From positions 62,001 to 126,000 of the forward strand of contig LJZR01000015.1 of assembly GCA_001314865.1 (NCBI GenBank): DNA of 64,000 bases, given 5' to 3'. The notes under the pieces were generated by a model. It was not told the DNA's origin, did no database searches, and saw nothing but the letters and a program-made list of their open reading frames with translations. Made by a program: the position numbers and the translations under genes. Origin of the DNA: Phormidesmis priestleyi Ana. Its GTDB lineage: Bacteria; Cyanobacteriota; Cyanobacteriia; Phormidesmidales; Phormidesmidaceae. Every line of letters starts with the position of its first letter. The stretch's first letter is position 1. This document shows positions 48,215 to 56,372 of the stretch, piece by piece.

Positions 48215-49294
48215 TTAGTAAGCCAAGACATCTAGCTGTACTGTACCAACACCCGAATTAATGAGTCCAATTTGTTCAGCAGCACCGGCAGAAAGATCGA
48301 TGATACGATTGCCCGAATAAGGCCCCCGATCATTAATTCGCACGGTTACCTGACGACCATTGTACAAATTAGTCACCAGCACCCGAGTACCGAAAGGCAA
48401 CGTACGATGAGCAGCCGTCAAATCATACTGATTGAAAACTTCACCGCTAGCACTAAGTCTGCCGTTGAAACCAGGGCCATACCAGGATGCGCTGCCGACG
48501 TTGCTAGAGACAATGGCAACTTGCTGAACAGGCGCAACCTCAACAACGGGCTCCGGCTCAGGGAGTCCCTCAATTTCAGAGACGGGATCAGCATCGCCTA
48601 GCAAACGACGTAGGCGGTTGGTGACCTGCAAAGCGTCTTCTGCGACGTCAGTGGTAGTGTCAGGCAACACAGTGCGACTGTCCAAAGCAATCAGATCTTC
48701 ATCGGCAAGCGTGACAATGTATTCATCGCTCTCTTCATTCCACCGAACAGAAAGTGCGGTTGCGTCAACTTCGCCAGAAGTGAGCTTTTCTCCCAGAGTC
48801 GAAGCTCTTAACACTGGGTCTAGTTCTAAGGCTGCGTTGAGCACATCTCCAGTCGGCTCTGCACCCGTCGCCAAGTTAACCGATAAGTTGTTGGCTGCTA
48901 GCGAAACGGCGTTGCTGCCATTAGAAAGAGAGTCAATTTCGGTACCGATGAACGTGAGCACCGGAATGTTTTTGACAAAAAGCGTAGCGGCCCGGCGGCC
49001 ATCTATCTCATGAGCATGAACCAGAATATTGCGATTGGACTCTGGCGTAAGCTCGGCTTGCAGTTCTTGAAGACTGCTGGAAGGCGTATTGGAGGCAAGG
49101 CTGGTCGTACCAGTCGTGCTGCTGTGGTTAGAAGTAATCGCTGTTGCGGACTCTGTGGATTCAGGGGCATTGCTTAGAGCAGTGGCGATAGGCTCGGCAC
49201 TCACAATGGTGGCGCCTACGCCAGACAGCAGAAGGGCTGCTGTCAAACTCGTTGCGAATTGTCGTTTGGTTGAACCGTTAGAAAGCACAAACAT
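48215..49294 (-). CDS. rlpA: RlpA-like septal ring lytic transglycosylase
   Basis: A 359-residue exported protein. Signal peptide MFVLSNGSTKRQFATSLTAA followed by LLLSGVGATIVSAEP. A long Ser/Thr-rich and partly folded central region (ILVHAHEIDGRRAATLFVKN, SVRWNEESDEYIVTLADED) precedes the C-terminal double-psi beta-barrel: GSASWYGPGFNGRLSASGEV, DLTAAHRTLPFGTRVLVTN, VTVRINDRGPYSGNRIIDLS. In proteobacteria RlpA cleaves naked glycans at the septum; in cyanobacteria the role is likely wall remodelling. No SPOR domain is present. Divergent from purM with a 597-bp gap. Confidence 0.88.
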   Translation of the reverse strand: MFVLSNGSTKRQFATSLTAALLLSGVGATIVSAEPIATALSNAPESTESATAITSNHSSTTGTTSLASNTPSSSLQELQAELTPESNRNILVHAHEIDGRRAATLFVKNIPVLTFIGTEIDSLSNGSNAVSLAANNLSVNLATGAEPTGDVLNAALELDPVLRASTLGEKLTSGEVDATALSVRWNEESDEYIVTLADEDLIALDSRTVLPDTTTDVAEDALQVTNRLRRLLGDADPVSEIEGLPEPEPVVEVAPVQQVAIVSSNVGSASWYGPGFNGRLSASGEVFNQYDLTAAHRTLPFGTRVLVTNLYNGRQVTVRINDRGPYSGNRIIDLSAGAAEQIGLINSGVGTVQLDVLAY

Positions 49295-49891
49295 AATGGG
49301 CTACATCTCAACTGACTCTGCCTGGGCTTTTGGCCTTTGACATTTGTTGTGAGCCGTTGTGTCATAGCAGCGCTAGTGAAACCTCGATATCTAATGAAAC
49401 TAACAACGCTTAATTTACACGACTGAATTTGTATGAAGTTCGGCATATTTTCGGGCAACCCCCTGATGAAAAACTTCATGACCTCTTCATAAAAAGTATG
49501 AAATAACGAAATGTAAAGGCTTTGCAGGTTTGAGTTGTCTCCATTCTTATTTCACATTGCTTATAGATTTCTGAAGTGTGTTCTAGATAACTAATCAATT
49601 AGGCTTATTTTTTAATGTGCATAATGGAATAGTCTTTTGGGGACTATGCAATTTTGTGCATCATTTCCTCAAAAACGGGTGCTTTGTCGCTGCCGATTTG
49701 CCGCTGAGATTTACAGTAGAACAGACACTATATGCAGGTTCGTTGGATTGATTTTTCGCTTGATTGGGCCTTTAGTGCAACTAAATGTTGATTCAAGGCT
49801 GCGCGTAGCTCAGCGAGTCGAATGCCTTATGTAACAGGCATTTGTAATGAAATAATGCGAACCTAAGCGTTTTTTGAAGGGTTAAGAGGCT
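49295..49891. other. Divergent region between rlpA and purM
   Basis: A 597-base gap. It contains a hairpin AATGCCT-TATGTAAC-AGGCATT (49821-49842) 50 bp upstream of purM and short TTCATGACC/TTCATAAA echoes near 49475. The open frame 49637-49834 has Cys/Arg-rich composition without family features and is rejected. No other gene, array or RNA is seen. Confidence 0.6.
49821..49842. promoter_or_regulatory. Hairpin upstream of purM
   Basis: AATGCCT (49821-49827) is the complement of AGGCATT (49836-49842) with an 8-nt loop. It lies in the purM leader or promoter; no T-run follows, so it is not a simple terminator. Confidence 0.35.
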
Positions 49892-50965
49892 ATGGACTAT
49901 CGGCAAGCTGGGGTAGATGTTGAGGCGGGTCGGGCGTTTATCGATCAGATTCGAGGCATGGTAAATGGCACGCGCCGACCTGAGGTGCTGGGCGCGTTAG
50001 GCGGATTTGGGGGGTGCTTTGAGTTGCCGAGTGGCTATGAGAAGCCGGTGCTGGTGTCGGGGACAGACGGCGTAGGTACTAAGCTCAAGATTGCGCAAGC
50101 GTTGGATCGTCACGATACGGTGGGCATTGACCTGGTGGCGATGTGCGTGAATGACGTGCTGACGATTGGGGCCGAGCCGCTGTTTTTTTTGGACTATTTG
50201 GCGACAGGAAAGTTGGCCCCTGAGCAGCTAGCACAAGTAGTGTCCGGGGTGGCCTCAGGCTGCAAGACATCAGGTTGCTCACTGCTGGGCGGTGAAACCG
50301 CTGAAATGCCTGGTTTTTATGCACCAGGGGAGTATGACTTGGCCGGTTTTTGCGTTGGCATTGTAGAGAAGGCTCGAATGCTGGATGGATCGGCAGTGAG
50401 GGTAGGCGATCGCCTAGTCGGCTTAGCGAGCAGCGGTGTCCACAGCAACGGCTTTAGCCTGGTTCGCAAAATCATGGACGAAGGCATTAGAGAAGCTCCT
50501 AAAGCAGGTCATCGCCCAACCGGCTATGACTGGACAGAAAAGCCCTCAGAGTTTGGCAGCAAAACACTCGGTGAAGTCCTACTCACGCCAACACAGCTGT
50601 ATGTAAAGCCCGTGCTATCAGCACTGAAGTCTGATTTAGAAATTCATGGAATGGCTCATATTACGGGCGGTGGGTTACCGGAAAATTTGCCCCGCTGCTT
50701 GGGCGAAGGGCAGTCTGTGCAGATAAATCCTGAAAGTTGGCCAATTTTACCCGTGTTTGAATGGATTAGGGCAGCGGGTCAAGTTAGCCTACCTGATATG
50801 TTTAATACCTTTAATATGGGCATTGGATTTGTAGTAATGCTTCCGCTTAAGCAGGTTGAACAGGCCTGTCAGCACTTTAGATCTGAAGGCATCGCTGCTT
50901 ACGACATTGGTGAAGTGGTTGTCGGTGAAGGTGATTTACTGGGGCTGCCAGTTGGTCAGGTTTAG
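49892..50965 (+). CDS. purM: Phosphoribosylformylglycinamidine cyclo-ligase
   Basis: A 357-residue AIR synthetase (purine synthesis, step 5), closing the imidazole ring with ATP. The start [20 protein letters not shown] is the PurM signature; further motifs are [80 protein letters not shown] and [15 protein letters not shown]. Full length for the family. ATG 49892 is preceded by AGAGG. Monocistronic; the SPFH-domain gene follows 247 bp later with its own palindromic leader. Confidence 0.96.
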   Translation: MDYRQAGVDVEAGRAFIDQIRGMVNGTRRPEVLGALGGFGGCFELPSGYEKPVLVSGTDGVGTKLKIAQALDRHDTVGIDLVAMCVNDVLTIGAEPLFFLDYLATGKLAPEQLAQVVSGVASGCKTSGCSLLGGETAEMPGFYAPGEYDLAGFCVGIVEKARMLDGSAVRVGDRLVGLASSGVHSNGFSLVRKIMDEGIREAPKAGHRPTGYDWTEKPSEFGSKTLGEVLLTPTQLYVKPVLSALKSDLEIHGMAHITGGGLPENLPRCLGEGQSVQINPESWPILPVFEWIRAAGQVSLPDMFNTFNMGIGFVVMLPLKQVEQACQHFRSEGIAAYDIGEVVVGEGDLLGLPVGQV

Positions 50966-51182
50966 AGGTTCTAAAAGGTCGGAATGAATCTACCTAGATT
51001 GATGCCTTGGAATCTTCGGCAGATTATCTGCATACATATAGACATAGAGAGGCTAGCTATAGATAGCCAGATAGGTAGTCTTCACAGCACGTCATGCATT
51101 AGCAAGTTAGGCTGTATGAGGTATTAGGTCAATGTCTGAATTTTAGAATGTCTGAATTCTAAGACTTCTGAGTTCAAGATTT

Positions 51183-51200
51183 TTATCTATATATAGATAA
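51183..51200. promoter_or_regulatory. Perfect 18-bp palindrome next to the SPFH gene ribosome site
   Basis: TTATCTATA/TATAGATAA (51183-51200) is an exact palindrome that abuts AAGGAG, the Shine-Dalgarno sequence for the TTG start at 51213. A weaker symmetric element (GGCTA-GCTATAGA-TAGCC) lies at 51050-51067. It could be an operator or a hairpin that affects translation. Confidence 0.5.
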
Positions 51201-51212
51201 GGAGTTTTTGCG

Positions 51213-52058
51213 TTGAGTGTCAGTCAAGGATCAGGAAATAATCAGCCGGTGATAATCGCAGTGATCGCAACCGTTGTTGCTGTCATATTAGCGAGTAGTT
51301 TTGTCATCATTAATCCAGGCCAAGCAGGCGTTTTGAGCGTGTTGGGGAAGGCACAAGATGGGGTTTTATTAGAAGGCATTCATCTAAAGCCGCCGTTTGT
51401 ATCCTATGTGGATGTATACGACATCACCGTGCAAAAATTTGAAGTGCCCGCCGAAAGCTCAACCAAAGATTTGCAGGACTTGAAAGCCCGGTTTGCCATT
51501 AACTTCCGCTTAGCACCCGAACAAATGGTGGAAATTCGTCGTAAGCAAGGGTCGCTCTCTAATATTGTTTCTAAGATTATTGCGCCGCAGACTCAAGAGT
51601 CGTTTAAAGTCGCGGCTGCAAGGCGTACGGTTGAGCAAGCAATTACTCAGCGGGCGATTTTAAAGGAAGACTTTGATGATGCGTTAGCGCTGAGGCTAGA
51701 AAAGTACGGCATTGAAGTGCTCGATACAAGTGTTGTTGACCTAACGTTTTCGCCAGAATTTTCTCGGGCAGTAGAAGAAAAGCAGATTGCCGAACAGAGA
51801 GCTCAGCGCGCAGTCTATGTCGCCCAAGAAGCCGAGCAGCAGGCGCAGGCTGAGATTAACCGGGCCAAGGGGCGAGCCGAATCACAGCGGTTGATTGCCG
51901 ATACGCTTAAAGCCCAGGGCGGTAGGCTAGTGCTGCAAAAAGAAGCGATTGAGGCTTGGCGAGAGGGCGGTGCGCAGATGCCTCGGGTGCTGGTCACCAA
52001 TGGCGACACTGGCGGTATTCCCTTTCTCTTCAATTTAGATAAGGAAGATCAGCTATAA
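51213..52058 (+). CDS. SPFH/prohibitin-family membrane protein
   Basis: A 281-residue protein with an N-terminal membrane anchor (PVIIAVIATVVAVILASSFV) and a prohibitin-like SPFH domain (INPGQAGVLSVLGKAQDGVL, GIHLKPPFVSYVDVYDITVQ, DLKARFAINFRLAPEQM), then an Ala/Glu/Gln-rich coiled coil (EEKQIAEQRAQRAVYVAQEA). Cyanobacterial prohibitin homologues occur in plasma and thylakoid membranes as large rings; a link with FtsH proteases is known for the family. TTG 51213 is supported by AAGGAG 8 bp upstream. A terminator follows at 52143-52184. Confidence 0.9.
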   Translation: MSVSQGSGNNQPVIIAVIATVVAVILASSFVIINPGQAGVLSVLGKAQDGVLLEGIHLKPPFVSYVDVYDITVQKFEVPAESSTKDLQDLKARFAINFRLAPEQMVEIRRKQGSLSNIVSKIIAPQTQESFKVAAARRTVEQAITQRAILKEDFDDALALRLEKYGIEVLDTSVVDLTFSPEFSRAVEEKQIAEQRAQRAVYVAQEAEQQAQAEINRAKGRAESQRLIADTLKAQGGRLVLQKEAIEAWREGGAQMPRVLVTNGDTGGIPFLFNLDKEDQL

Positions 52059-52059
52059 G

Positions 52060-52098
52060 TCGGTTCTATCAATCGGTTCTATCAATCGATTCTTACAG
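52060..52098. repeat. 13-bp array after SPFH gene
   Basis: TCGGTTCTATCAA at 52060 and 52073, then a diverged TCGATTCTTACAG at 52086; starts 1 bp after the stop codon. Confidence 0.88.
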
Positions 52099-52142
52099 TA
52101 AGGTCGGCTGATGTCGTCATAACAGTCCAAAAAAACAGCCCG

Positions 52143-52184
52143 AAAAAAAGGTGCTATCTCCAGTTGGAAATAGCACCTTTTTTT
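52143..52184 (+). terminator. Rho-independent terminator of SPFH gene
   Basis: AAAAAAAGGTGCTAT (52143-52157) pairs with ATAGCACCTTTTTTT (52170-52184) in a 15-bp perfect stem, with further pairing CC/GG in the loop; a long T-run ends the stem. The A-run on the other side may also serve the opposite gene. Confidence 0.95.
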
Positions 52185-52252
52185 GTTTTTATTCTATGGT
52201 TCTTATCTTGTGATTGTTATTTTCTGTGATTCTCAAACGACCTACGAGAGGA

Positions 52253-52606
52253 TTATTCAGCGTCGGCGGATTTTACGTTTTTGGTCACGTCTTTGGCCAT
52301 CTCTAAATAGTCGCTAGGGTCGCTATCACCGGGACTATGCGTTGCCTCGCCCAGAGTAGATGAACGGCTGCGTCCTGTTCCGGCCTCACCAGACTGACGA
52401 TTCACTGGGTTTGAATCGCTAGACTGCGTACCTGATCCGCTATTGTTTTGCTGGGCAATGTCGTATTCTTTGTCGAATTCGGGTTTAGCAACTTCGGCTT
52501 TGGCCTCTTTTGCCTCTTGGGCCTCTTCTTTTGTTTGGTTATCGCTGCTGTTGAGCGATTCAGATAGCTGCTCTACTTGCTGGGGGATATTATTCGGATC
52601 GGCCAT
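52253..52606 (-). CDS. Small acidic, disordered protein
   Basis: A 117-residue hydrophilic protein from ATG 52606 (MADPNNIPQQVEQLSESLNS), preceded by GGAGA at suitable spacing; an alternative start lies four codons upstream. It is rich in Glu, Lys, Ala, Ser and Asp (KEEAQEAKEAKAEVAKPEFD, GDSDPSDYLEMAKDVTKNVK), with no hydrophobic core, and is probably disordered. No family is recognised. Such proteins can be stress-related but nothing here shows that. It converges on the SPFH gene. Confidence 0.6.
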   Translation of the reverse strand: MADPNNIPQQVEQLSESLNSSDNQTKEEAQEAKEAKAEVAKPEFDKEYDIAQQNNSGSGTQSSDSNPVNRQSGEAGTGRSRSSTLGEATHSPGDSDPSDYLEMAKDVTKNVKSADAE

Positions 52607-52709
52607 GGCGGTCTCCATAGAGGTATCTAGATGTATCTTATGTAACAAATTTACAAAGCTAGCGAGCCTTTAGACCTGCGCCTTGCGACATAACCGGTTG
52701 CGGATGGCA

Positions 52710-52761
52710 GGGAGAGATTACGGGGAGAGATTGCGGGGAGGGATTGCGGGGAGAGATTGCA
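52710..52761. repeat. 13-bp array upstream of crtD
   Basis: Four units of GGGAGAGATTGCG (52710, 52723, 52736, 52749) with single-base differences, in the region between the small acidic gene and crtD, about 60 bp before the crtD start. Confidence 0.95.
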
Positions 52762-52818
52762 GAAGGTAACCCCTTATCGGCGCTAAACTGAAATTAGGTT
52801 TAAGAAATGTAAAGACTC

Positions 52819-54378
52819 ATGGCTAGTGGCGATGAAAGTGGCAATCGAAGTGGCGGTAAAAGTGGCGGTAAAAGTGGCAACAGAGCAAAGAAAAGAGTAG
52901 TCGTTATTGGCGCGGGGATAGGGGGCCTGAGTGCGGCTGCGCTGCTCGCCCATCGTGGATACGCGGTGAAAGTGTTCGACCAGGCGATTGTGCCGGGCGG
53001 CTGTGCGTCTACTTTTAAGCGTCGTGGATTTACGTTTGATGTGGGGGCAACGCAGGTAGCGGGGCTAGAGCCTGGGGGCATTCACTATCAGATATTTGAA
53101 GAGTTAGGAATTGGAGCGCCGCCTGCGAGTGAGTGCGATCCGGCCTGTGCGGTTTTTTTGCCGGGTGAAACAGCGCCGATTAATGTGTGGCGCGATTCTG
53201 ACAAATGGAAGGCCGAAAGAGCATGGCAGTTTCCGGGCAGTGAGCCGTTTTGGGCTTTTATGCGGGCGATGTTTGACTATAGTTGGCGGTTTCAGCAGCG
53301 CGATCCGGTGCTACCACCTCGTAGCTTTTGGGATATTTGGCAGCTGAGTACTGCGCTGCGTCCAGATACGTTATTGACCGTGCCGTTTACCTTTTCGACG
53401 GTAGGCGATGTTTTGAAGGGCTATGGCCTGTATGAAAACAAACGGCTGCGGACTTTTTTAGACATGCAGCTGAAGCTGTATTCCCAGACGACAGCAGATA
53501 AGACGGCGGTGCTGTATGCGGCGACGGCTCTGGGGGTGTCTCAGGCGCCGCATGGTTTGTATCATTTGCAGGGAAGTATGCAGGCGTTGAGCGATCGCCT
53601 TGTCCAATCTTTGCAGCGCGATCGCGGCGAACTGCATATGCGTCAAACCGCCGAAGCCATCGAAAGTAAAAACGGTGAGCCTTTACGGGTAAAGATCTCT
53701 AACTATAAAGGAGAAAGCTGGATTGAAGCGGCGGATCATGTGGTGGCTAATGTAACCGTGCAAAATTTGGTGCGCCTAGCCCCAGATAAACGCATGAAAG
53801 GCTATCAAAAGAGAGTGAAAAAGCTACCGCCTTCTTCTGGCGCATTTGTTATTTATCTGGGTGTCGATCAGGCGGCGGTGCCTGCCGATTGCCCCCCTCA
53901 TCTACAGTTTATGTATGACTACGATGGGCCAATTGCCGAAAATAATTCTCTTTTTGTTTCGGTGAGTCGTCCTGGAGATGGCCGGGCACCGGCGGGCAAA
54001 GCTACCGTAGTGGCGTCTTCGTTTACGGAAGTGCAGCAGTGGTATGACTGTGATGAGGATGGCTACAAAGCCATGAAGGCGCAGTATGTACAGGAAGCGA
54101 TTGGTCGGCTCAAGGGCTATTTTGATCTGCGGTCTGAGCATTTGGTCTATGTAGAAGCGGCGACACCGAGGAGTTTTGAGCGGTTTACAGGGCGCGATCG
54201 CGGCATTGTTGGGGGCATTGGTCAAAGCGTGCCAACTTTTGGCCCCTTTGGCTTTGCTACTCGGACCCCAGTCAAAAATTTGTGGCTAGTGGGCGATAGT
54301 ACACATCCAGGCGAAGGTACGGCAGGTGTGAGCTATTCGGCCATGACGGCGGTCAGACAAATTGAAGCGGGCGAGTGA
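52819..54378 (+). CDS. crtD: Carotenoid C-3',4' desaturase CrtD
   Basis: A 519-residue FAD-dependent desaturase of the phytoene desaturase superfamily, probably the cyanobacterial CrtD that makes the 3',4' double bond of myxol-type carotenoids. The FAD motif VVVIGAGIGGLSAAALLAHR lies at residues 27-46, followed by PGGCASTFKRRGFTFDVGAT; the C-terminal WLVGDSTHPGEGTAGVSYSA closes the FAD site. The C-3',4' desaturase role is inferred from close resemblance to CrtD; a CrtO/CrtH-type isomerase is less likely. The N-terminal 22 residues are a SG(N/G)(K/R) low-complexity stretch encoded by a 12-bp array. Confidence 0.85.
   Translation: MASGDESGNRSGGKSGGKSGNRAKKRVVVIGAGIGGLSAAALLAHRGYAVKVFDQAIVPGGCASTFKRRGFTFDVGATQVAGLEPGGIHYQIFEELGIGAPPASECDPACAVFLPGETAPINVWRDSDKWKAERAWQFPGSEPFWAFMRAMFDYSWRFQQRDPVLPPRSFWDIWQLSTALRPDTLLTVPFTFSTVGDVLKGYGLYENKRLRTFLDMQLKLYSQTTADKTAVLYAATALGVSQAPHGLYHLQGSMQALSDRLVQSLQRDRGELHMRQTAEAIESKNGEPLRVKISNYKGESWIEAADHVVANVTVQNLVRLAPDKRMKGYQKRVKKLPPSSGAFVIYLGVDQAAVPADCPPHLQFMYDYDGPIAENNSLFVSVSRPGDGRAPAGKATVVASSFTEVQQWYDCDEDGYKAMKAQYVQEAIGRLKGYFDLRSEHLVYVEAATPRSFERFTGRDRGIVGGIGQSVPTFGPFGFATRTPVKNLWLVGDSTHPGEGTAGVSYSAMTAVRQIEAGE
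52825..52884 (+). repeat. 12-bp in-frame array at crtD N-terminus
   Basis: Five units of AGTGGCGGTAAA type (52825, 52837, 52849, 52861, 52873) code for SGDE-SGNR-SGGK-SGGK-SGNR directly ahead of the FAD-binding fold. Confidence 0.95.
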
Positions 54379-54410
54379 ACTGTTTTTTTATAGCGTTGGT
54401 CACTTGGCCC

Positions 54411-54470
54411 AGTCATAGATTCAGTCGTAGATTCAGTCATAGATTCAGTCATAGATTCAGTCATAGATTC
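54411..54470. repeat. 12-bp array between crtD and dut
   Basis: AGTCATAGATTC five times (54411, 54423 with one change, 54435, 54447, 54459), in the gap between convergent crtD and dut. The long plus-strand frame here (repeated Ser-His-Arg-Phe) is a repeat artefact. Confidence 0.96.
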
Positions 54471-54500
54471 AGCTATGAAACGTCAATCTACACAGCGAAT

Positions 54501-54938
54501 CTACACACCTGTAGATCCAAAGCCTCCTTCGCCTCTGACCGAATCAGAGAGACTTTTAACTTCTTGTAGCTCCGCTCGTAGCACCGGTGCGATCACCATT
54601 TGGGCAATTTTCATGCCTGCTAGTACCTGAAAAGGCGATTTGCCATGATTTATCATAATCACGCCAATTTCTCCTCGATAGCCAGCATCAATGGTTCCGG
54701 GTGTGTTGAGCAGCGTGATGGAATGCTTCAGCGCAAGTCCGCTTCTAGGTCTCACTTGGGCTTCGGTGCCGTTAGGAATTTCGATGGCGATGCCCGTAGG
54801 AATGAGCACCGTTTGTCCTGGTTGGATAGTTTGGGACGCGATCGCAAACAAATCTAAACCCGAATCATCGTCATGCTCGTAACGAGGCAGCTTCGCGCTC
54901 TCTACTAACTTTACGACCTTAACTTTTACTGTTTCCAT
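54501..54938 (-). CDS. dut: dUTP diphosphatase
   Basis: A 145-residue trimeric dUTPase that hydrolyses dUTP to dUMP and diphosphate. Start ATG 54938 ([20 protein letters not shown]); the frame opens 17 codons further upstream into the neighbouring array and that part is not used. All motifs are visible: DSGLDLFA (I), [12 protein letters not shown] (II), [20 protein letters not shown] (III), [11 protein letters not shown] (IV) and [10 protein letters not shown] (V). Monocistronic; the ABC ATPase gene lies upstream on the same strand beyond a 13-bp array. Confidence 0.95.
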   Translation of the reverse strand: METVKVKVVKLVESAKLPRYEHDDDSGLDLFAIASQTIQPGQTVLIPTGIAIEIPNGTEAQVRPRSGLALKHSITLLNTPGTIDAGYRGEIGVIMINHGKSPFQVLAGMKIAQMVIAPVLRAELQEVKSLSDSVRGEGGFGSTGV

Positions 54939-54980
54939 GTAAATCCTATTGCTTCGTCGCCAACGGCAACACTGCCTCTT

Positions 54981-55058
54981 ACTAGGCAATCTTACTGGGC
55001 AATCTTACTAGGCAATCTTACTGGGCAATCTCACCGAGTAATCTTACCGAGTAATCTT
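54981..55058. repeat. 13-bp array containing the ABC-ATPase gene end
   Basis: Six units of ACTGGGCAATCTT (54981, 54994, 55007, 55020, 55033, 55046), with ACTAGGC and ACCGAGT variants; a seventh partial copy at 55059 is the coding end of the minus-strand ABC-ATPase gene (Ala-Gln then TAA). Confidence 0.95.
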
Positions 55059-56127
55059 ACTGGGCGATGAGCTTGCCGAATAAGCGACGCGGCTTTACAG
55101 ACCGTTTGGCTTTGGGGATCTGTTCGGCCGACATTTTATCTGCATTTTCTCGGCGCTGGCGAATTTGCTGTATAAAGAACTCTTCTAGCGTCGGCTTGGC
55201 AATTTCTAGCTTGGCGATGTGAGCGTTCATGAGCCGCGCGGTTGCCATAAACTCAAACGGATTTTCGTAGAGACTGCCTTGCCAGTAACCGTCGTTAAAG
55301 GTGATGTCGCAAAGCCACTGATCTAAAATATCTAAACTGCCACCATGGCCTTTGACCTGGTAGTGGGCCGGATTGCCCAGCAGCTTTTCAATTTCGCCGA
55401 TGCAAATAATATCACCCTGATCGAGAATGGCTATGCGATCGCAGATTTTCTCCACATCCGAGAGCACATGAGAATTAAAAAACAGCGTTTTGCCCTGTTC
55501 TTTAAGCGACAAAATAATCTCCCGCACCTGAAAGCGTCCGGTTGGATCTAACCCCGACATCGGCTCATCTAAAAACACAATTTCAGGATCGTTCATCAGC
55601 GCCTGCGCCATCCCAACGCGCTGCAACATCCCTTTAGAATATCGCCGCATCTGCTTTTTAGTGGCCGAGATTCGGTCTAACTGTACTAAGTCCAAAAGCT
55701 CTGCAATTCTTCGTTTTTTGGCTTGGCCCGAAATGCCAAACAGTCCTGCCGTGTAGCTTAAAAACTCCCAACCCGTTAAATAGTCATAAAAATATGGGTT
55801 CTCCGGAAGATAGCCAATGCGAGATTTGATCTCACTATCGCCAGCGGGTTCGCCCATTAAGGTCGCTGCGCCTGCCGTTGGCCGAATAATACCAAGCAAC
55901 AGTTTCAGCAGTGTGGTTTTGCCTGCACCATTTGGGCCTAGCAGGCCAAACGTCTCGCCTTTGTAAATTTCTATCGAGCATTGCTTCAGCGAAGGCGGTG
56001 CGGCTTTAAGCCAAAAGCCCGTTCGGTACACCTTACGAAGATCTTGCGTGGCAATAATCGTGGGCTTGTGGATAATGGCTGAAGAAGCGGGAGAAACGTT
56101 GCTATGAGGGGAGGAAACCGCGTTCAT
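55057..56127 (-). CDS. ABC transporter ATP-binding protein
   Basis: A 356-residue ATPase subunit of an ABC-type exporter or ABC-2-like system. Walker A is GPNGAGKTT, the signature RYSKGMLQRVGMAQALM, Walker B EIVFLDEPMSGLDP. The extra 90 C-terminal residues after the ATPase domain (LDILDQWLCDITFNDGYWQG, EFFIQQIRQRRENADK) resemble domains seen in Gld/Nos-like ABC-2 ATPases. No permease gene is next to it in the window, so its partner and substrate are unknown. The final codons join a 13-bp tandem array. It is divergent from a 47-residue membrane peptide gene. Confidence 0.88.
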   Translation of the reverse strand: MNAVSSPHSNVSPASSAIIHKPTIIATQDLRKVYRTGFWLKAAPPSLKQCSIEIYKGETFGLLGPNGAGKTTLLKLLLGIIRPTAGAATLMGEPAGDSEIKSRIGYLPENPYFYDYLTGWEFLSYTAGLFGISGQAKKRRIAELLDLVQLDRISATKKQMRRYSKGMLQRVGMAQALMNDPEIVFLDEPMSGLDPTGRFQVREIILSLKEQGKTLFFNSHVLSDVEKICDRIAILDQGDIICIGEIEKLLGNPAHYQVKGHGGSLDILDQWLCDITFNDGYWQGSLYENPFEFMATARLMNAHIAKLEIAKPTLEEFFIQQIRQRRENADKMSAEQIPKAKRSVKPRRLFGKLIAQ

Positions 56128-56205
56128 AAGAGAGTCACGTATTATTTTATTATTATTGAGACAACAACCTTAATAAGCCTGCTGGCAGTAGGAAGATAAA
56201 CGCTT

Positions 56206-56349
56206 ATGGATCGCTCAAAAGTGGTAGCTATTATTACCGGTGTTATTTCTGTACTGCTAGCGGTTGGCTATCTCCTGCTGGTTCAAATACTAGATTTTCG
56301 GGGTGAAATGATTCCTGCGCCAGTGAGTTTTCTAGGAACTTTCATGTAG
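56206..56349 (+). CDS. 47-residue single-span membrane protein
   Basis: A short frame with ATG 56206 preceded by GGAAG, encoding MDRSKVVAIITGVISVLLAV then GYLLLVQILDFRGEMIPAPV and a short tail. A single span (residues 6-28) with acidic and proline residues after it is typical of small cyanobacterial membrane proteins; I cannot name it. It fills the gap between the divergent ABC ATPase and convergent sulfotransferase genes. Too short for routine ORF calling, but start signal, clean hydrophobic profile and charge distribution support it. Confidence 0.6.
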   Translation: MDRSKVVAIITGVISVLLAVGYLLLVQILDFRGEMIPAPVSFLGTFM

Positions 56350-56372
56350 CAATTCAGACAGTCGTAGGTGAA

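Noticed and set aside
49637-49834. 65-codon frame upstream of purM
   Set aside because: Cys/Arg-rich with no secondary-structure pattern or family feature; lies in a promoter region and has no convincing ribosome site.
54375-54569. Plus-strand frame with repeated Ser-His-Arg-Phe after crtD
   Set aside because: An artefact of the 12-bp array at 54411-54470, whose unit length keeps every frame open unless a stop falls in the unit.
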